DNA of 52,249 bases, from contig DKZK01000027.1 in assembly GCA_002493625.1 (NCBI GenBank), positions 109,193-161,441 on the forward strand. The letters are read 5' to 3'. The position numbers were made by a program, and so were the translations under genes. This DNA comes from Lachnospiraceae bacterium UBA7076. GTDB taxonomy: Bacteria > Bacillota > Clostridia > Lachnospirales > Lachnospiraceae. The first letter of the stretch is position 1, and every line of letters begins with the position of its first letter. Below the pieces are notes generated by a model. It searched no databases. It had not been told where the DNA came from and was given only the letters and a program-made list of their open reading frames with translations. This document shows, in pieces, positions 16,401 to 24,430 of this stretch.

Positions 16401-18671
16401 GTGCAACTAATTAAATTCCAAAAAGACCAAAGCATTGCTAAAAAAAATGATAAAGTAACCTGCTGGTATCTTATACAAGAGGGAAGTGTAATACAGAAAT
16501 TTGGTTTTTCAGAGATTGTACTGAAAAAAAATGCCATTATTGGCATTGCCGACAAGGACATTTTTCAATGTGATTACATTGCGGCTGAGGATGCTGTGCT
16601 TGCATCATTTGTATGTCAAAGCTCTACCGATTTAAAGACAATTTTAAAGAAACATGAAAAAATAAGAAACTTATTTCTAAAAGCAGCTCTTGAGCAGCGA
16701 CATCAGACCTTGGCGCTTTATTCAAGCTTGGATACAAATACACGCCAGTTTCACAGCTTTGTAGAATCACTTTATGACGACTACAGGCATTTGTGCAGTA
16801 CATACAAGGTTGACGTTGCGCCTTTTTCCAAGATAGAGCGTTTTAATAGTCTTGTTATGAGCCATCAGGCAGAGGAATGGGAAATAAATAACAGCCAGAG
16901 CATAATAAAAAATTATGCGGCTGAATACATAAATCTTATGGGAAAGGATGACAGCCTGACCGTAGGCGTAATCATGGAAGCAAGCGCGCAGATGCACAGA
17001 TTTGCCTTGGGAATCATGGAAATGGAATCCTACCTTACCTACAATAAAAGTATTTTACTCTGTGATTCACGCAACGATTTATTTACACTTTTATTTGAGT
17101 TATCCATCAATGTTTATTATAAGCTGTATGATATAGAGCCTATCAAAAAAGATATTAACCTCATCATCAAGGTTGCCGACAGGCTGAATATATACAATAA
17201 GAAAATGCTTGAGCTTCGTTCCAACGAATTTAAAAATTATAACTATGATGAGGACCTTTCTGAGAAAAACGGTATTTTAAGCCCTGCACGAAAAGAAATG
17301 GATGTACTTGGCGAGGATTGTCTGTATCATATACTGAGTTATGCAGGATATGCAGGTGAGGAAATCGAACACCTTTACGAAACATTTACAGGCTACCGTG
17401 ATTTAAAGGATAAAAATTCCACGGAAAAACATGTGCAGGCAATAAGGAGAACTACCTCCAAGGCATTTTACGAGGTGTACTATAAGGTCTTTATGCATGC
17501 CATAACCGATGAGGCAAGCATTATGCCGGACATAGAAATGTTCCTCAATTTTGGGTTTATGGACTCCTCATTTATAGGAGAGGAAAATACAAATGCCCTC
17601 TATGAGCTTTCCGCCCATATTGACGTATGCCATTCAAAGTACATATTTACCATTTATGAGTGGCTTAAATGTATTTACAGAGGTGAGAAGGAGCCCTGCA
17701 AAAACGAATTTGACATGGATTACAAGTCACATATCGCAGACCTTCTCAAAAGAAGAAACATCACAAGTGAGCAGGCGGAGGAATATTTGCAGGACAATGC
17801 AAGAAAGGTACAGTTTGAAATTGAAAATATGTTTACCTCCGTCAACAAAACTACATATGGAAGGGTGACAACCTTCTGCCCTGTGCTTTACGGGGATGAC
17901 CTTCTCGCTTCCATTGATAAGATGCTTGTCACTGCAGAGAAGCTTGAAAATGCCATGAATGCCATCCGAAAAGTTGATTATTCGGTATTTTACCGTGAGG
18001 TGCTTTTCTCAGATCAGGCAAAGGGCATCACCTGTGAACGTATTATGAAGGAAATCCTGCCTGACATGATTTTGATGCCGAATGCGGGAAGCCGGGGTAT
18101 TATGTGGCAGGAAACCTCAGGAATTAAAAGCGATACACCGGGCAGATTTATGTTTCCGATTTTTACCATGTCTGAGGTAAATGATTTGATGATTAATGTC
18201 ATGGGCGCCTTCCGTTGGGAGATGTGCCGTAAAATACAGGGCGTTCACTGGAACGATATTCTCGATAAATCACTTACTGCGGAATATTGCTCCTATATCC
18301 AGTTCTACCGCAAAAACAATGACCTTTCGGCAGACTCAAAGGAAAAGATTAAACTTGCGCTTGCCCGCTGTAAGAACAACTACCGCGAGGTATTCACAAG
18401 GGATTATGCAAACTGGGTTATTTTTGAATCCAAGGGAAGCTTCCGTCTTAACAAGGTATCAAGAGACATACTTGTAAGGTACTGTCCGTTTGCAAAGTCA
18501 ATACGGAATACCCTTAAGGATAACCCTGTTTATCAGACATCCATCACCAAATTTGAGCATCAGACGCAGAAGCAGCTCAAGCACCATCAGACGGTATATG
18601 ACAAATACATTAAGGCTGAGGGCGAAAACGTGGAGGAGCTTAAGGATAACCTGATGTTCTACCAGATGTAG
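16401..18671 (+). CDS. Large protein with a cyclic-nucleotide-binding-like N-terminus
   Basis: A soluble 756-aa protein. Residues 1-100 have the spacing of a CRP-type beta roll (W-Y-L-I-Q-E-G-S-V, then a long beta segment and V-L-A-S-F), but no clear phosphate-binding cassette, so the ligand is unknown. The rest is mostly helical and matches no family I know; there is no HTH, GGDEF, EAL or PilZ. AAGGAG (16386-16391) abuts ATG 16392, while GTG 16401 stands at 9 nt, so GTG is the preferred start. TATAAT at 16368-16373 may be its -10. It is divergent from a diguanylate cyclase gene, and nucleotide signalling could link the two, but this is only inference. Confidence 0.7.
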   Translation: MQLIKFQKDQSIAKKNDKVTCWYLIQEGSVIQKFGFSEIVLKKNAIIGIADKDIFQCDYIAAEDAVLASFVCQSSTDLKTILKKHEKIRNLFLKAALEQRHQTLALYSSLDTNTRQFHSFVESLYDDYRHLCSTYKVDVAPFSKIERFNSLVMSHQAEEWEINNSQSIIKNYAAEYINLMGKDDSLTVGVIMEASAQMHRFALGIMEMESYLTYNKSILLCDSRNDLFTLLFELSINVYYKLYDIEPIKKDINLIIKVADRLNIYNKKMLELRSNEFKNYNYDEDLSEKNGILSPARKEMDVLGEDCLYHILSYAGYAGEEIEHLYETFTGYRDLKDKNSTEKHVQAIRRTTSKAFYEVYYKVFMHAITDEASIMPDIEMFLNFGFMDSSFIGEENTNALYELSAHIDVCHSKYIFTIYEWLKCIYRGEKEPCKNEFDMDYKSHIADLLKRRNITSEQAEEYLQDNARKVQFEIENMFTSVNKTTYGRVTTFCPVLYGDDLLASIDKMLVTAEKLENAMNAIRKVDYSVFYREVLFSDQAKGITCERIMKEILPDMILMPNAGSRGIMWQETSGIKSDTPGRFMFPIFTMSEVNDLMINVMGAFRWEMCRKIQGVHWNDILDKSLTAEYCSYIQFYRKNNDLSADSKEKIKLALARCKNNYREVFTRDYANWVIFESKGSFRLNKVSRDILVRYCPFAKSIRNTLKDNPVYQTSITKFEHQTQKQLKHHQTVYDKYIKAEGENVEELKDNLMFYQM

Positions 18672-18677
18672 GAAAGC

Positions 18678-18756
18678 AAAACCGTTTGAGGACGTCGGTA
18701 CTTAAATTGCCCGTCTGCTATGGCAGACGGGCAATTTTTAGTATCCACTACGTTTG
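18678..18756. terminator. Palindromic terminator, second repeat family copy 1
   Basis: The core TTGCCCGTCTGC-TATG-GCAGACGGGCAA (about 18707-18734) is a perfect 12-bp stem followed by TTTTT, ending the 756-aa gene. The flanks (AAAACCGTTTGAGGACGTCG before and TTTTTAGTAT then CTACGTT after) match the flanks of the 45044-45218 palindrome, while the stem sequence differs. It therefore belongs to a repeated element with a variable tip. Confidence 0.85.
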
Positions 18757-18775
18757 AGACGCACAAAAACGGGTT

Positions 18776-20161
18776 TTATATTTCATTTCCCGGGAATTTC
18801 GGTATTCCATCAAAACCAGGCTTTAAGTCTTCATCCGTCGGAATGTAATCTGACATCTCGCCGTCATGGAATTTCTCGTAGGCAACCATGTCAAAATAAC
18901 CTGTTCCCGTAAGTCCAAACAGAATTGTCTTTTCCTCTCCTGTCTCCTTACACTTGAGCGCCTCATCGATAGCTGCTCTTATTGCGTGGCTGCTCTCAGG
19001 GGCAGGAAGTATGCCCTCCGTCCTCGCAAACTGCTCCGCAGCCTCAAATACAGATGTCTGCTCAACGGATACAGCTTCCATATAGCCGTCATGGTAAAGC
19101 TGTGAAAGAGTTGAACTCATGCCGTGATAACGAAGTCCTCCTGCGTGGTTTGCAGACGGTATAAAGCCGCTTCCAAGGGTGTACATCTTTGCAAGCGGGC
19201 AAACCATTCCCGTATCACAGAAATCATATGCAAATTTTCCTCTTGTAAAGGATGGGCAGGATGCAGGCTCAACAGCTATAAACCTGTAATCCTCCTCGCC
19301 TCTTAATTTCTGTCCCATATATGCGGATATAAGTCCGCCAAGATTTGAGCCTCCGCCTGCGCAGCCGATAATGATGTCAGGCTTTACATTATATTTGTCA
19401 AGGGCAGCCTTTGCCTCAAGTCCAATGACAGACTGATGCAGAAGCACCTGATTTAATACGCTTCCAAGCACATATCTGTAGCCCTCTGTACCGGTTGCCA
19501 CCTCAACCGCCTCCGATATTGCGCAGCCAAGGCTTCCGGATGTTCCGGGATGCTCCTTCAAAATCTTCTGACCGATTTTTGTGTCCATGGACGGCGACGG
19601 AGTTACACTTGCTCCATAGGTACGCATAACCTCACGTCTGAAAGGCTTCTGCTCATAGGAAACCTTAACCATATATACCTTACATTCAAGGTCGAAATAT
19701 GCGCATGCCATAGAGAGCGCAGTGCCCCACTGACCTGCTCCCGTTTCCGTCGTGACGCCCTTAAGTCCCTGCTTCTTTGCATAATAAGCCTGTGCAATTG
19801 CAGAATTAAGCTTATGACTTCCGCTTGTGTTATTTCCCTCAAACTTGTAATAAATCTTTGCAGGTGTTCCAAGCGCCTTCTCAAGATGATACGCTCTCAT
19901 TGTAGGCGCAGGACGGTATGTTCTGTAATATGCCTGAATTTCCTCAGGAATATCTATATATGCGTCCGTGTCGTTAAGCTCCTGCGCTATAAGCTCCTCA
20001 CAAAATACTGCTGAAAGCTCCTCCGGCTTAAGCGGCTCATATGTTGCAGGATTAAGCAACGGCGCCGGTTTATTTTTCATATCCGCGCGCATATTGTACC
20101 ACTGCTTTGGTATTTCACTTTCATCAAGATAAATCTTGTAAGGTATCTCCATGTTACTCAT
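18776..20161 (-). CDS. trpB: TrpB2-type tryptophan synthase beta-like PLP enzyme
   Basis: A cytosolic PLP enzyme of 461 aa. The N-terminal extension of about 80 residues ahead of R-P-A-P-T-M-R marks the TrpB2 branch rather than TrpB1. The PLP lysine is Lys117 in S-G-S-H-K-L-N, the catalytic glutamate is in T-E-T-G-A-G-Q-W-G (Glu139), and the phosphate loop is G-C-A-G-G-G-S-N. It joins indole and serine to give tryptophan; TrpB2 enzymes often work without TrpA. No trpA or other trp gene is nearby, which fits indole salvage. AAGGAG precedes the ATG. The gene follows the HAD phosphatase on the same strand, 142 nt away. Confidence 0.92.
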   Translation of the reverse strand: MSNMEIPYKIYLDESEIPKQWYNMRADMKNKPAPLLNPATYEPLKPEELSAVFCEELIAQELNDTDAYIDIPEEIQAYYRTYRPAPTMRAYHLEKALGTPAKIYYKFEGNNTSGSHKLNSAIAQAYYAKKQGLKGVTTETGAGQWGTALSMACAYFDLECKVYMVKVSYEQKPFRREVMRTYGASVTPSPSMDTKIGQKILKEHPGTSGSLGCAISEAVEVATGTEGYRYVLGSVLNQVLLHQSVIGLEAKAALDKYNVKPDIIIGCAGGGSNLGGLISAYMGQKLRGEEDYRFIAVEPASCPSFTRGKFAYDFCDTGMVCPLAKMYTLGSGFIPSANHAGGLRYHGMSSTLSQLYHDGYMEAVSVEQTSVFEAAEQFARTEGILPAPESSHAIRAAIDEALKCKETGEEKTILFGLTGTGYFDMVAYEKFHDGEMSDYIPTDEDLKPGFDGIPKFPGNEI

Positions 20162-20220
20162 TTTGTTTCTCCTTTTCCTTTTATAGCTATTCTCTAAATA
20201 GTATTCTCAGACAATTATCC

Positions 20221-20328
20221 ATAAATAAGGCTTTTGTGTCAATAGCAAAATACTTTATAAATAAAGCTTTTGTGTTTACAGCAGAATACTCTATAAACAA
20301 AGCTTATATGTTTTTGGCAAAATGTTCC
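20221..20328. repeat. Three 36-bp tandem repeats overlapping the HAD gene end
   Basis: Three exact-length units start at 20221, 20257 and 20293, each beginning ATAAA(T/C)AA(G/A)GCTT. The third unit contains the last 25 bases of the HAD coding sequence including its stop. The array therefore looks like tandem duplication of the gene's 3' end, now about 70% conserved between units. Units are contiguous with no spacers. Confidence 0.8.
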
Positions 20329-20960
20329 ATAACAGCCGAAAGGTCAGGCATAACCATCTCCGCAAGCTCTCTCATCTCATCTGTTGCCGGCGCAAGGTCA
20401 GGCACCATGATGCATTTCAGCCCGGCGCTTTGCGCAGAACGGACGCCATTGTGAGAATCCTCTATAGCATATGCGTCACATGGCTCAACACAAAGCTCAT
20501 TACATGCCTTTAAAAATATATCCGGCGCGGGCTTACTTTTTTCCACCATATCACCGCCTATAACCTTATCAAAATAGTCATAAAGTCCGGCAGCCTTAAG
20601 CTCCGCTTCCACTATTGCCCTTCTTGTGGAGCTTGCAAGGGCAATTTTTATGCCATGCTCCTTAAGCCAAGGCAACAGCTCCCTGACTCCTGCTTTTACG
20701 GGAAGCCTTCCATCGCCGTACCTCTCATGGAATAAATCCGACATTTCGGTTTTATACTCATCATAAGGAAAATCCTGACCGTATGCTTCAAGCATATAAA
20801 CTCTTGTGGCATCACGGTTTAAACCAAGACAGTGACGGCAAGCCTCCTCTATATCAGGTATGCCGTATTTTTCCGCAACGACCTGCCAGCACTCAATTAC
20901 CTTAGCCTCCGAATCAAAAATTACTCCGTCCATGTCAAAAACCACAGCCTGAAAACTCAT
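20304..20960 (-). CDS. HAD-superfamily phosphatase (beta-phosphoglucomutase-like)
   Basis: A cytosolic 218-aa HAD subfamily IA enzyme with an intact catalytic set: motif I F-D-M-D-G-V (Asp9, Asp11), a helical cap, motif II A-S-S-T-R-R, motif III Lys in K-S-K-P-A-P-D-I-F, and motif IV E-D-S-H-N-G-V. It resembles beta-phosphoglucomutases and small sugar-phosphate phosphatases; the substrate cannot be told by eye. ATG 20960 has AAAGGAG at good spacing; the upstream in-frame ATG at 20984 lacks one. The transcript begins upstream with a glmS ribozyme, which raises the possibility that it acts on an amino-sugar phosphate. Downstream lie 36-bp repeats, then trpB. Confidence 0.88.
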   Translation of the reverse strand: MSFQAVVFDMDGVIFDSEAKVIECWQVVAEKYGIPDIEEACRHCLGLNRDATRVYMLEAYGQDFPYDEYKTEMSDLFHERYGDGRLPVKAGVRELLPWLKEHGIKIALASSTRRAIVEAELKAAGLYDYFDKVIGGDMVEKSKPAPDIFLKACNELCVEPCDAYAIEDSHNGVRSAQSAGLKCIMVPDLAPATDEMRELAEMVMPDLSAVMEHFAKNI

Positions 20961-21060
20961 TTTTATTTCTCCTTTTCCATACATATAAATAATTCCCCTT
21001 TATGCCTAATTTAAGGCGCACTAATAATATTCACTTTTCATGGTTCAAAATGATTAACGG

Positions 21061-21098
21061 AGCACATATGCTGTCAGGTTACTGAAAGCTTATATGCT
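21061..21098 (-). other. Hairpin between glmS ribozyme and HAD gene
   Basis: Read on the minus strand, AGCATAT near 21098 pairs with ATATGTGCT near 21061 with one bulge, and an inner CAG/CTG stem. It directly follows the ribozyme core and may belong to its P3/P4 region or be a separate leader structure. No U-run follows, so it is not an obvious terminator. Confidence 0.45.
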
Positions 21099-21099
21099 A

Positions 21100-21270
21100 C
21101 GGCTGACTGCCTGGCTTTGTTTTGAGGTTACCCTCATATTTCACCTTGCATAACACGCTCAGCTGCGCGAAAGAGCATCCGCCGAATACTTCGATAACTC
21201 TTTACCTCGTCGACCTGAAACGTGAGAACCGTCACACGGACTGTCATAACTCACTCAGGTACATGGCGCT
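21100..21270 (-). ncRNA. glmS ribozyme/riboswitch
   Basis: Read on the minus strand the hallmark segments occur in the right order: A-GCGCC at the cleavage site (between 21270 and 21269), a P2 stem ACCTGA/TCAGGT, GACGAGG, then TTATCGAA and TTCGGCGGATG flanked by AAAGAG/CTCTTT (P2.1). A stem GAGG-GTAA-CCTC (21124-21135) with a GNRA loop is a candidate for P4. This is the catalytic core of the glmS ribozyme, which cleaves its own mRNA when glucosamine-6-phosphate binds and so lowers expression. No glmS gene follows: the next gene is the HAD phosphatase, 140 nt downstream. Confidence 0.88.
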
Positions 21271-21320
21271 AAGGTTCTTAACCTTTCGAAATCTGCTTCC
21301 TCCATGCAAACAGACAGCTA

Positions 21321-21350
21321 ATTATAACATGTGTGACATATGGAAGTAAA
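21321..21350 (-). promoter_or_regulatory. Probable promoter of the glmS-ribozyme transcript
   Basis: On the minus strand, TATAAT (21321-21326) lies 18 nt after TTTACT (21345-21350). Transcription would start near 21314, giving a leader of about 44 nt before the ribozyme cleavage site, which is reasonable for this RNA class. Confidence 0.55.
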
Positions 21351-21444
21351 GAACAAAGCGACTTTGCCGCTGTGGTTCGCATCTTAGCTTACATTCGTCA
21401 AAACCGTGCCGATAGGAAACGCGGTTTCCTATAAAGCAAAAAAT

Positions 21445-21505
21445 AAGGCTGTTGCATTATGGATGGGATATAAACCCATACTTACTGCGACAGCCTTCCT
21501 GTTTT
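21445..21505 (-). terminator. Terminator of the FtsX permease gene (GCTGTCGC-type hairpin)
   Basis: AAGGCTGTTGCA (from 21445) and TGCGACAGCCTT (to 21497) form a 12-bp stem with one G-T pair; an inner ATGGG/CCCAT stem extends it. On the minus strand it is followed by ATTTTTTGC, and it lies 33 nt past the permease stop. Its ends match the large palindromic repeat family. Confidence 0.75.
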
Positions 21506-21530
21506 TATTTCAGGTGAGAGTTACAAACCT

Positions 21531-23576
21531 CTATTCCTTTATTATCTCCTTACTGCAATAATAGGTTATAAGGAAATATATACTATATATGACAAGTATC
21601 ATCCCTGATGATGCTATAATCGCGCCTGTTAGTCCTCTCTTTGAAAATGCGGCAAGTATAAACATTCCCACCTGTATTCCGAATACGGAGTGCAGTACTG
21701 CAAGAAGAAGCGGTATTCCAAAAAATACAAGACTTTGTCCTCTGAGTGAATGATTCAGCATTTTTTCGTCAACACCAATTTTTCTTAAAACCCCATATTT
21801 TTCCTTGTTGTCAGCAGCATTTGAAAGCTCCTTAAGGGAAAGGATTGCCGCTGCCGATATGAGAAAAACAAGTCCTAAATAGATTCCGATAAACACGGCA
21901 ACCGCAGTCAGTCCCGTACTGCTGTCATACAGGAATATTTTTGTTCTCACACCCACACGAGGGGCTTCCCTATCGCTATTTAAAAAATCGGTAAATTCAT
22001 CGCCTGACAGATATTCATCCCACGCCTTAAGCTCCTGCTCCGGCATATCCACATAATTGGCTACAAACACCGTTTCCATAAATAACAGCTCATCCACATA
22101 AGCATCAAAATCACAGCTGTCAGGCACAATTATTGTCCCTGTATTACCCTCTGTATTATTCATGCATACATCAAGCTCAACACATTTATCATATTTGGGT
22201 TTATAGGTTTTGCCGCATATATTCAGGGTTTTTCCCTCTGCCAATGCTTTATTATGCTCCTTTACATTCATAAAATAGTTTGCCAGCATGATATATTCAT
22301 CGTCCTTTACGCTGAGCTCATCCCTGCCATAAAGTCTCGCAATCCTGTTATAATCAGATATTCTTACTATATCAAATGTAAATGAATAGTCATAACTTAT
22401 GTCTATTACACCATCCCACATTTCTCTTGCGCCCACCCCACGAAAGCCATATAAATAAATCTCATCATATTCTGAAAATTTACTCATATCAACATTTTTT
22501 TCCTCAAGGCGATTAACAATTGACATATTATTCATTTCCACATTATCCGTTTCCACATCAACCGCATAGGGCGTCAGCCGAAGCATCACATCCGCAGGAG
22601 CGTTTACCCTGAGCACTTCATTCATGCCGTTTCGCAGGGCAAAGCAGCAGGAAAGCGCCGTTATTGTAAAGAAAAGCAAAAGACAGATAATGCCTCCTGA
22701 AAATACATTTGAGTTTATACGGCTGCCAAGCTCCTTTGCGCTGAAACAGTTTATGCCCTTGTGGTAAAACCTCTTACTCCTTACCGCAAAAAACATAAGC
22801 ATGCCTGCAACCGACCAAAAAGCAAGAAATGTTCCAATAATTCCTTTTGCAACCTGCATTCCCAGATCGCCAAAATCGTCTATTGAATCCACCCCGGCTG
22901 TTACCTTATAGTATGCCGTGCCAAGAAGCGCTGCTGCTACACCAAAAACAATAAGACAAAGCACAGGATTTTTTGCATAATTTTTCTCGGAATGTCTGCC
23001 TGCATTTAATAAGTTTATGAGTCTTGCCTTTCCAACCACAAAAACATCAAATATAATCACAAGGGCATACATGATAAGAAAATAGATAAGCGTCTTTACA
23101 ACCGCCTCACTTGATATTGTAAACTGAAAGCTTGTCATGTCCGCCTCAAAAAGATTTGCAACTACAACACTCATTCCCTGTGATGCGCCTATTCCAAGCA
23201 AAAGCCCTACGCCAAGAGATATGATTCCTATCAGAACCGTCTCCATGACAATGACCGTTGATATACTCCTCTTGCTCATTCCAAGCAGCATATATACGGC
23301 AAATTCCTTTTTTCTTCGCTTCATCAAAAAGCTGCTTGCATATACAATAAGAAAACCAAGCACAAATGAGACGAAAACACCCACAACATCCATTACGGTA
23401 AACATAATATCCATTATATCATAGCCGCTGTTTGAAAGATTAAGCATTGCCGTCTGTTTTTCTATCGCATTGAACACATAAAACAGCGCAATTCCAAGTA
23501 TAAGGGTTGCAAAATATATCAGATAATCCTTCATGGATTTTTTTATGTTCCTTATGGGCAGTTTAAAAAGCGTCAT
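21531..23576 (-). CDS. BceB-type FtsX permease of an antimicrobial-peptide ABC transporter
   Basis: A 681-aa membrane protein with about ten helices: one near the N-terminus, groups near 60-300, a large extracellular domain (about 315-560) and three final helices. This is the layout of BceB/VraG permeases. Such permeases work with a cytosolic ATPase to free cell-wall lipid targets from peptide antibiotics and to signal to an intramembrane-sensing kinase. The start overlaps the ATPase gene by 14 nt, so translation is coupled. The kinase and regulator genes lie a little upstream on the same strand. Confidence 0.9.
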   Translation of the reverse strand: MTLFKLPIRNIKKSMKDYLIYFATLILGIALFYVFNAIEKQTAMLNLSNSGYDIMDIMFTVMDVVGVFVSFVLGFLIVYASSFLMKRRKKEFAVYMLLGMSKRSISTVIVMETVLIGIISLGVGLLLGIGASQGMSVVVANLFEADMTSFQFTISSEAVVKTLIYFLIMYALVIIFDVFVVGKARLINLLNAGRHSEKNYAKNPVLCLIVFGVAAALLGTAYYKVTAGVDSIDDFGDLGMQVAKGIIGTFLAFWSVAGMLMFFAVRSKRFYHKGINCFSAKELGSRINSNVFSGGIICLLLFFTITALSCCFALRNGMNEVLRVNAPADVMLRLTPYAVDVETDNVEMNNMSIVNRLEEKNVDMSKFSEYDEIYLYGFRGVGAREMWDGVIDISYDYSFTFDIVRISDYNRIARLYGRDELSVKDDEYIMLANYFMNVKEHNKALAEGKTLNICGKTYKPKYDKCVELDVCMNNTEGNTGTIIVPDSCDFDAYVDELLFMETVFVANYVDMPEQELKAWDEYLSGDEFTDFLNSDREAPRVGVRTKIFLYDSSTGLTAVAVFIGIYLGLVFLISAAAILSLKELSNAADNKEKYGVLRKIGVDEKMLNHSLRGQSLVFFGIPLLLAVLHSVFGIQVGMFILAAFSKRGLTGAIIASSGMILVIYSIYFLITYYCSKEIIKE

Positions 23577-24330
23577 TCAGATTACCCCCTAACATTGTTA
23601 CTACTTCGATTATCTTATCGAAAAACTGTTTTCTTGTATCAGCGCCCTTTCTTATTTCAGAGAAGACGTGACCATCCTTTATAAAAATAACTCTGGTTGC
23701 ATAGCTCGCCGAAAATGCATCATGGGTAACCATAAGTATTGTCGCCTCAAGCTCACGATTGAGCATTTCCATGCTTTCAAGAAGATACCTTGAGGACTTG
23801 GAATCAAGGGCTCCTGTGGGCTCATCGGCAAGCACAAGCGACGGAGCGGTAATAAGCGCTCTTGCAGCCGCAACCCTCTGCTTCTGACCGCCGCTCATCT
23901 GATAAGGATATTTTTTCAAAACCTCCTGTATGTCGAGCTTTTCCGCCATTGCAACAACTCTTTTTTCTATTTCGTCTGCCTTTACGCCCTGTATGGAAAG
24001 CGCAAGGGAAATATTTTCAAATGCGGTGAGCGTATCCAGAAGGTTGAAGTCCTGAAATATAAATCCAAGCTTCTCACGTCTGAAACGATTAAGGTCATTT
24101 CCCTTTATTCTTGTTATGTCCTCGCCGTCCATATATATGTTGCCCGCCGTCACCCTGTCTATGGTTGATATGCAGTTAAGCAGCGTTGTTTTTCCGGAGC
24201 CGCTTGACCCCATTATCCCTACAAATTCTCCCTTGGAAACGGAAAAGCTTACATTGTCAAGCGCCTTTGTCAGGCTGCCCTTTCCTCCGTAATATTTTTC
24301 CACTGCCTCAAGCTTCAATATTTCACTCAT
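23563..24330 (-). CDS. BceA-type ABC transporter ATPase
   Basis: A 255-aa ATPase of the MacB/LolD/BceA class: Walker A G-S-S-G-S-G-K-T-T, Q-loop F-Q-D-F-N-L-L, signature M-S-G-G-Q-K-Q-R, Walker B L-V-L-A-D-E-P-T-G-A-L-D, and the switch His in V-T-H-D. The extra C-terminal segment after the core is typical of BceA. ATG 24330 sits 7 nt behind AGGAGG; the other ATG at 24336 is too close. It overlaps the permease gene and pairs with it. Confidence 0.93.
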   Translation of the reverse strand: MSEILKLEAVEKYYGGKGSLTKALDNVSFSVSKGEFVGIMGSSGSGKTTLLNCISTIDRVTAGNIYMDGEDITRIKGNDLNRFRREKLGFIFQDFNLLDTLTAFENISLALSIQGVKADEIEKRVVAMAEKLDIQEVLKKYPYQMSGGQKQRVAAARALITAPSLVLADEPTGALDSKSSRYLLESMEMLNRELEATILMVTHDAFSASYATRVIFIKDGHVFSEIRKGADTRKQFFDKIIEVVTMLGGNLNDAF

Positions 24331-24404
24331 TTTCATTCCTCCTGTTTGATTATCTGCCCTAAATTTACAATACTTTTTTCCTTCTTTCCATTGCTTTACA
24401 TGAC

Positions 24405-24430
24405 AACAACCTTACAGTTTTGTAAGGTTG
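24405..24430. other. Perfect 10-bp hairpin at the MATE gene end
   Basis: ACAACCTTAC (24405-24414) and GTAAGGTTGT (24421-24430) form a perfect stem with a 6-nt loop. It overlaps the last codons of the MATE gene. No U-run follows on the minus strand, so it is more likely an RNA-stability or partial-attenuation element within the cluster than a full terminator. Confidence 0.55.

Noticed and set aside
20221..20328. Possible CRISPR repeats (36 bp is a typical CRISPR length)
   Set aside because: Units are contiguous without spacers, diverged, and derived from a gene end; no cas genes are near.
21100..21270. RNase P RNA or tmRNA as the identity of the structured region
   Set aside because: The conserved segments of those RNAs are absent, while the glmS core segments occur in the correct order.
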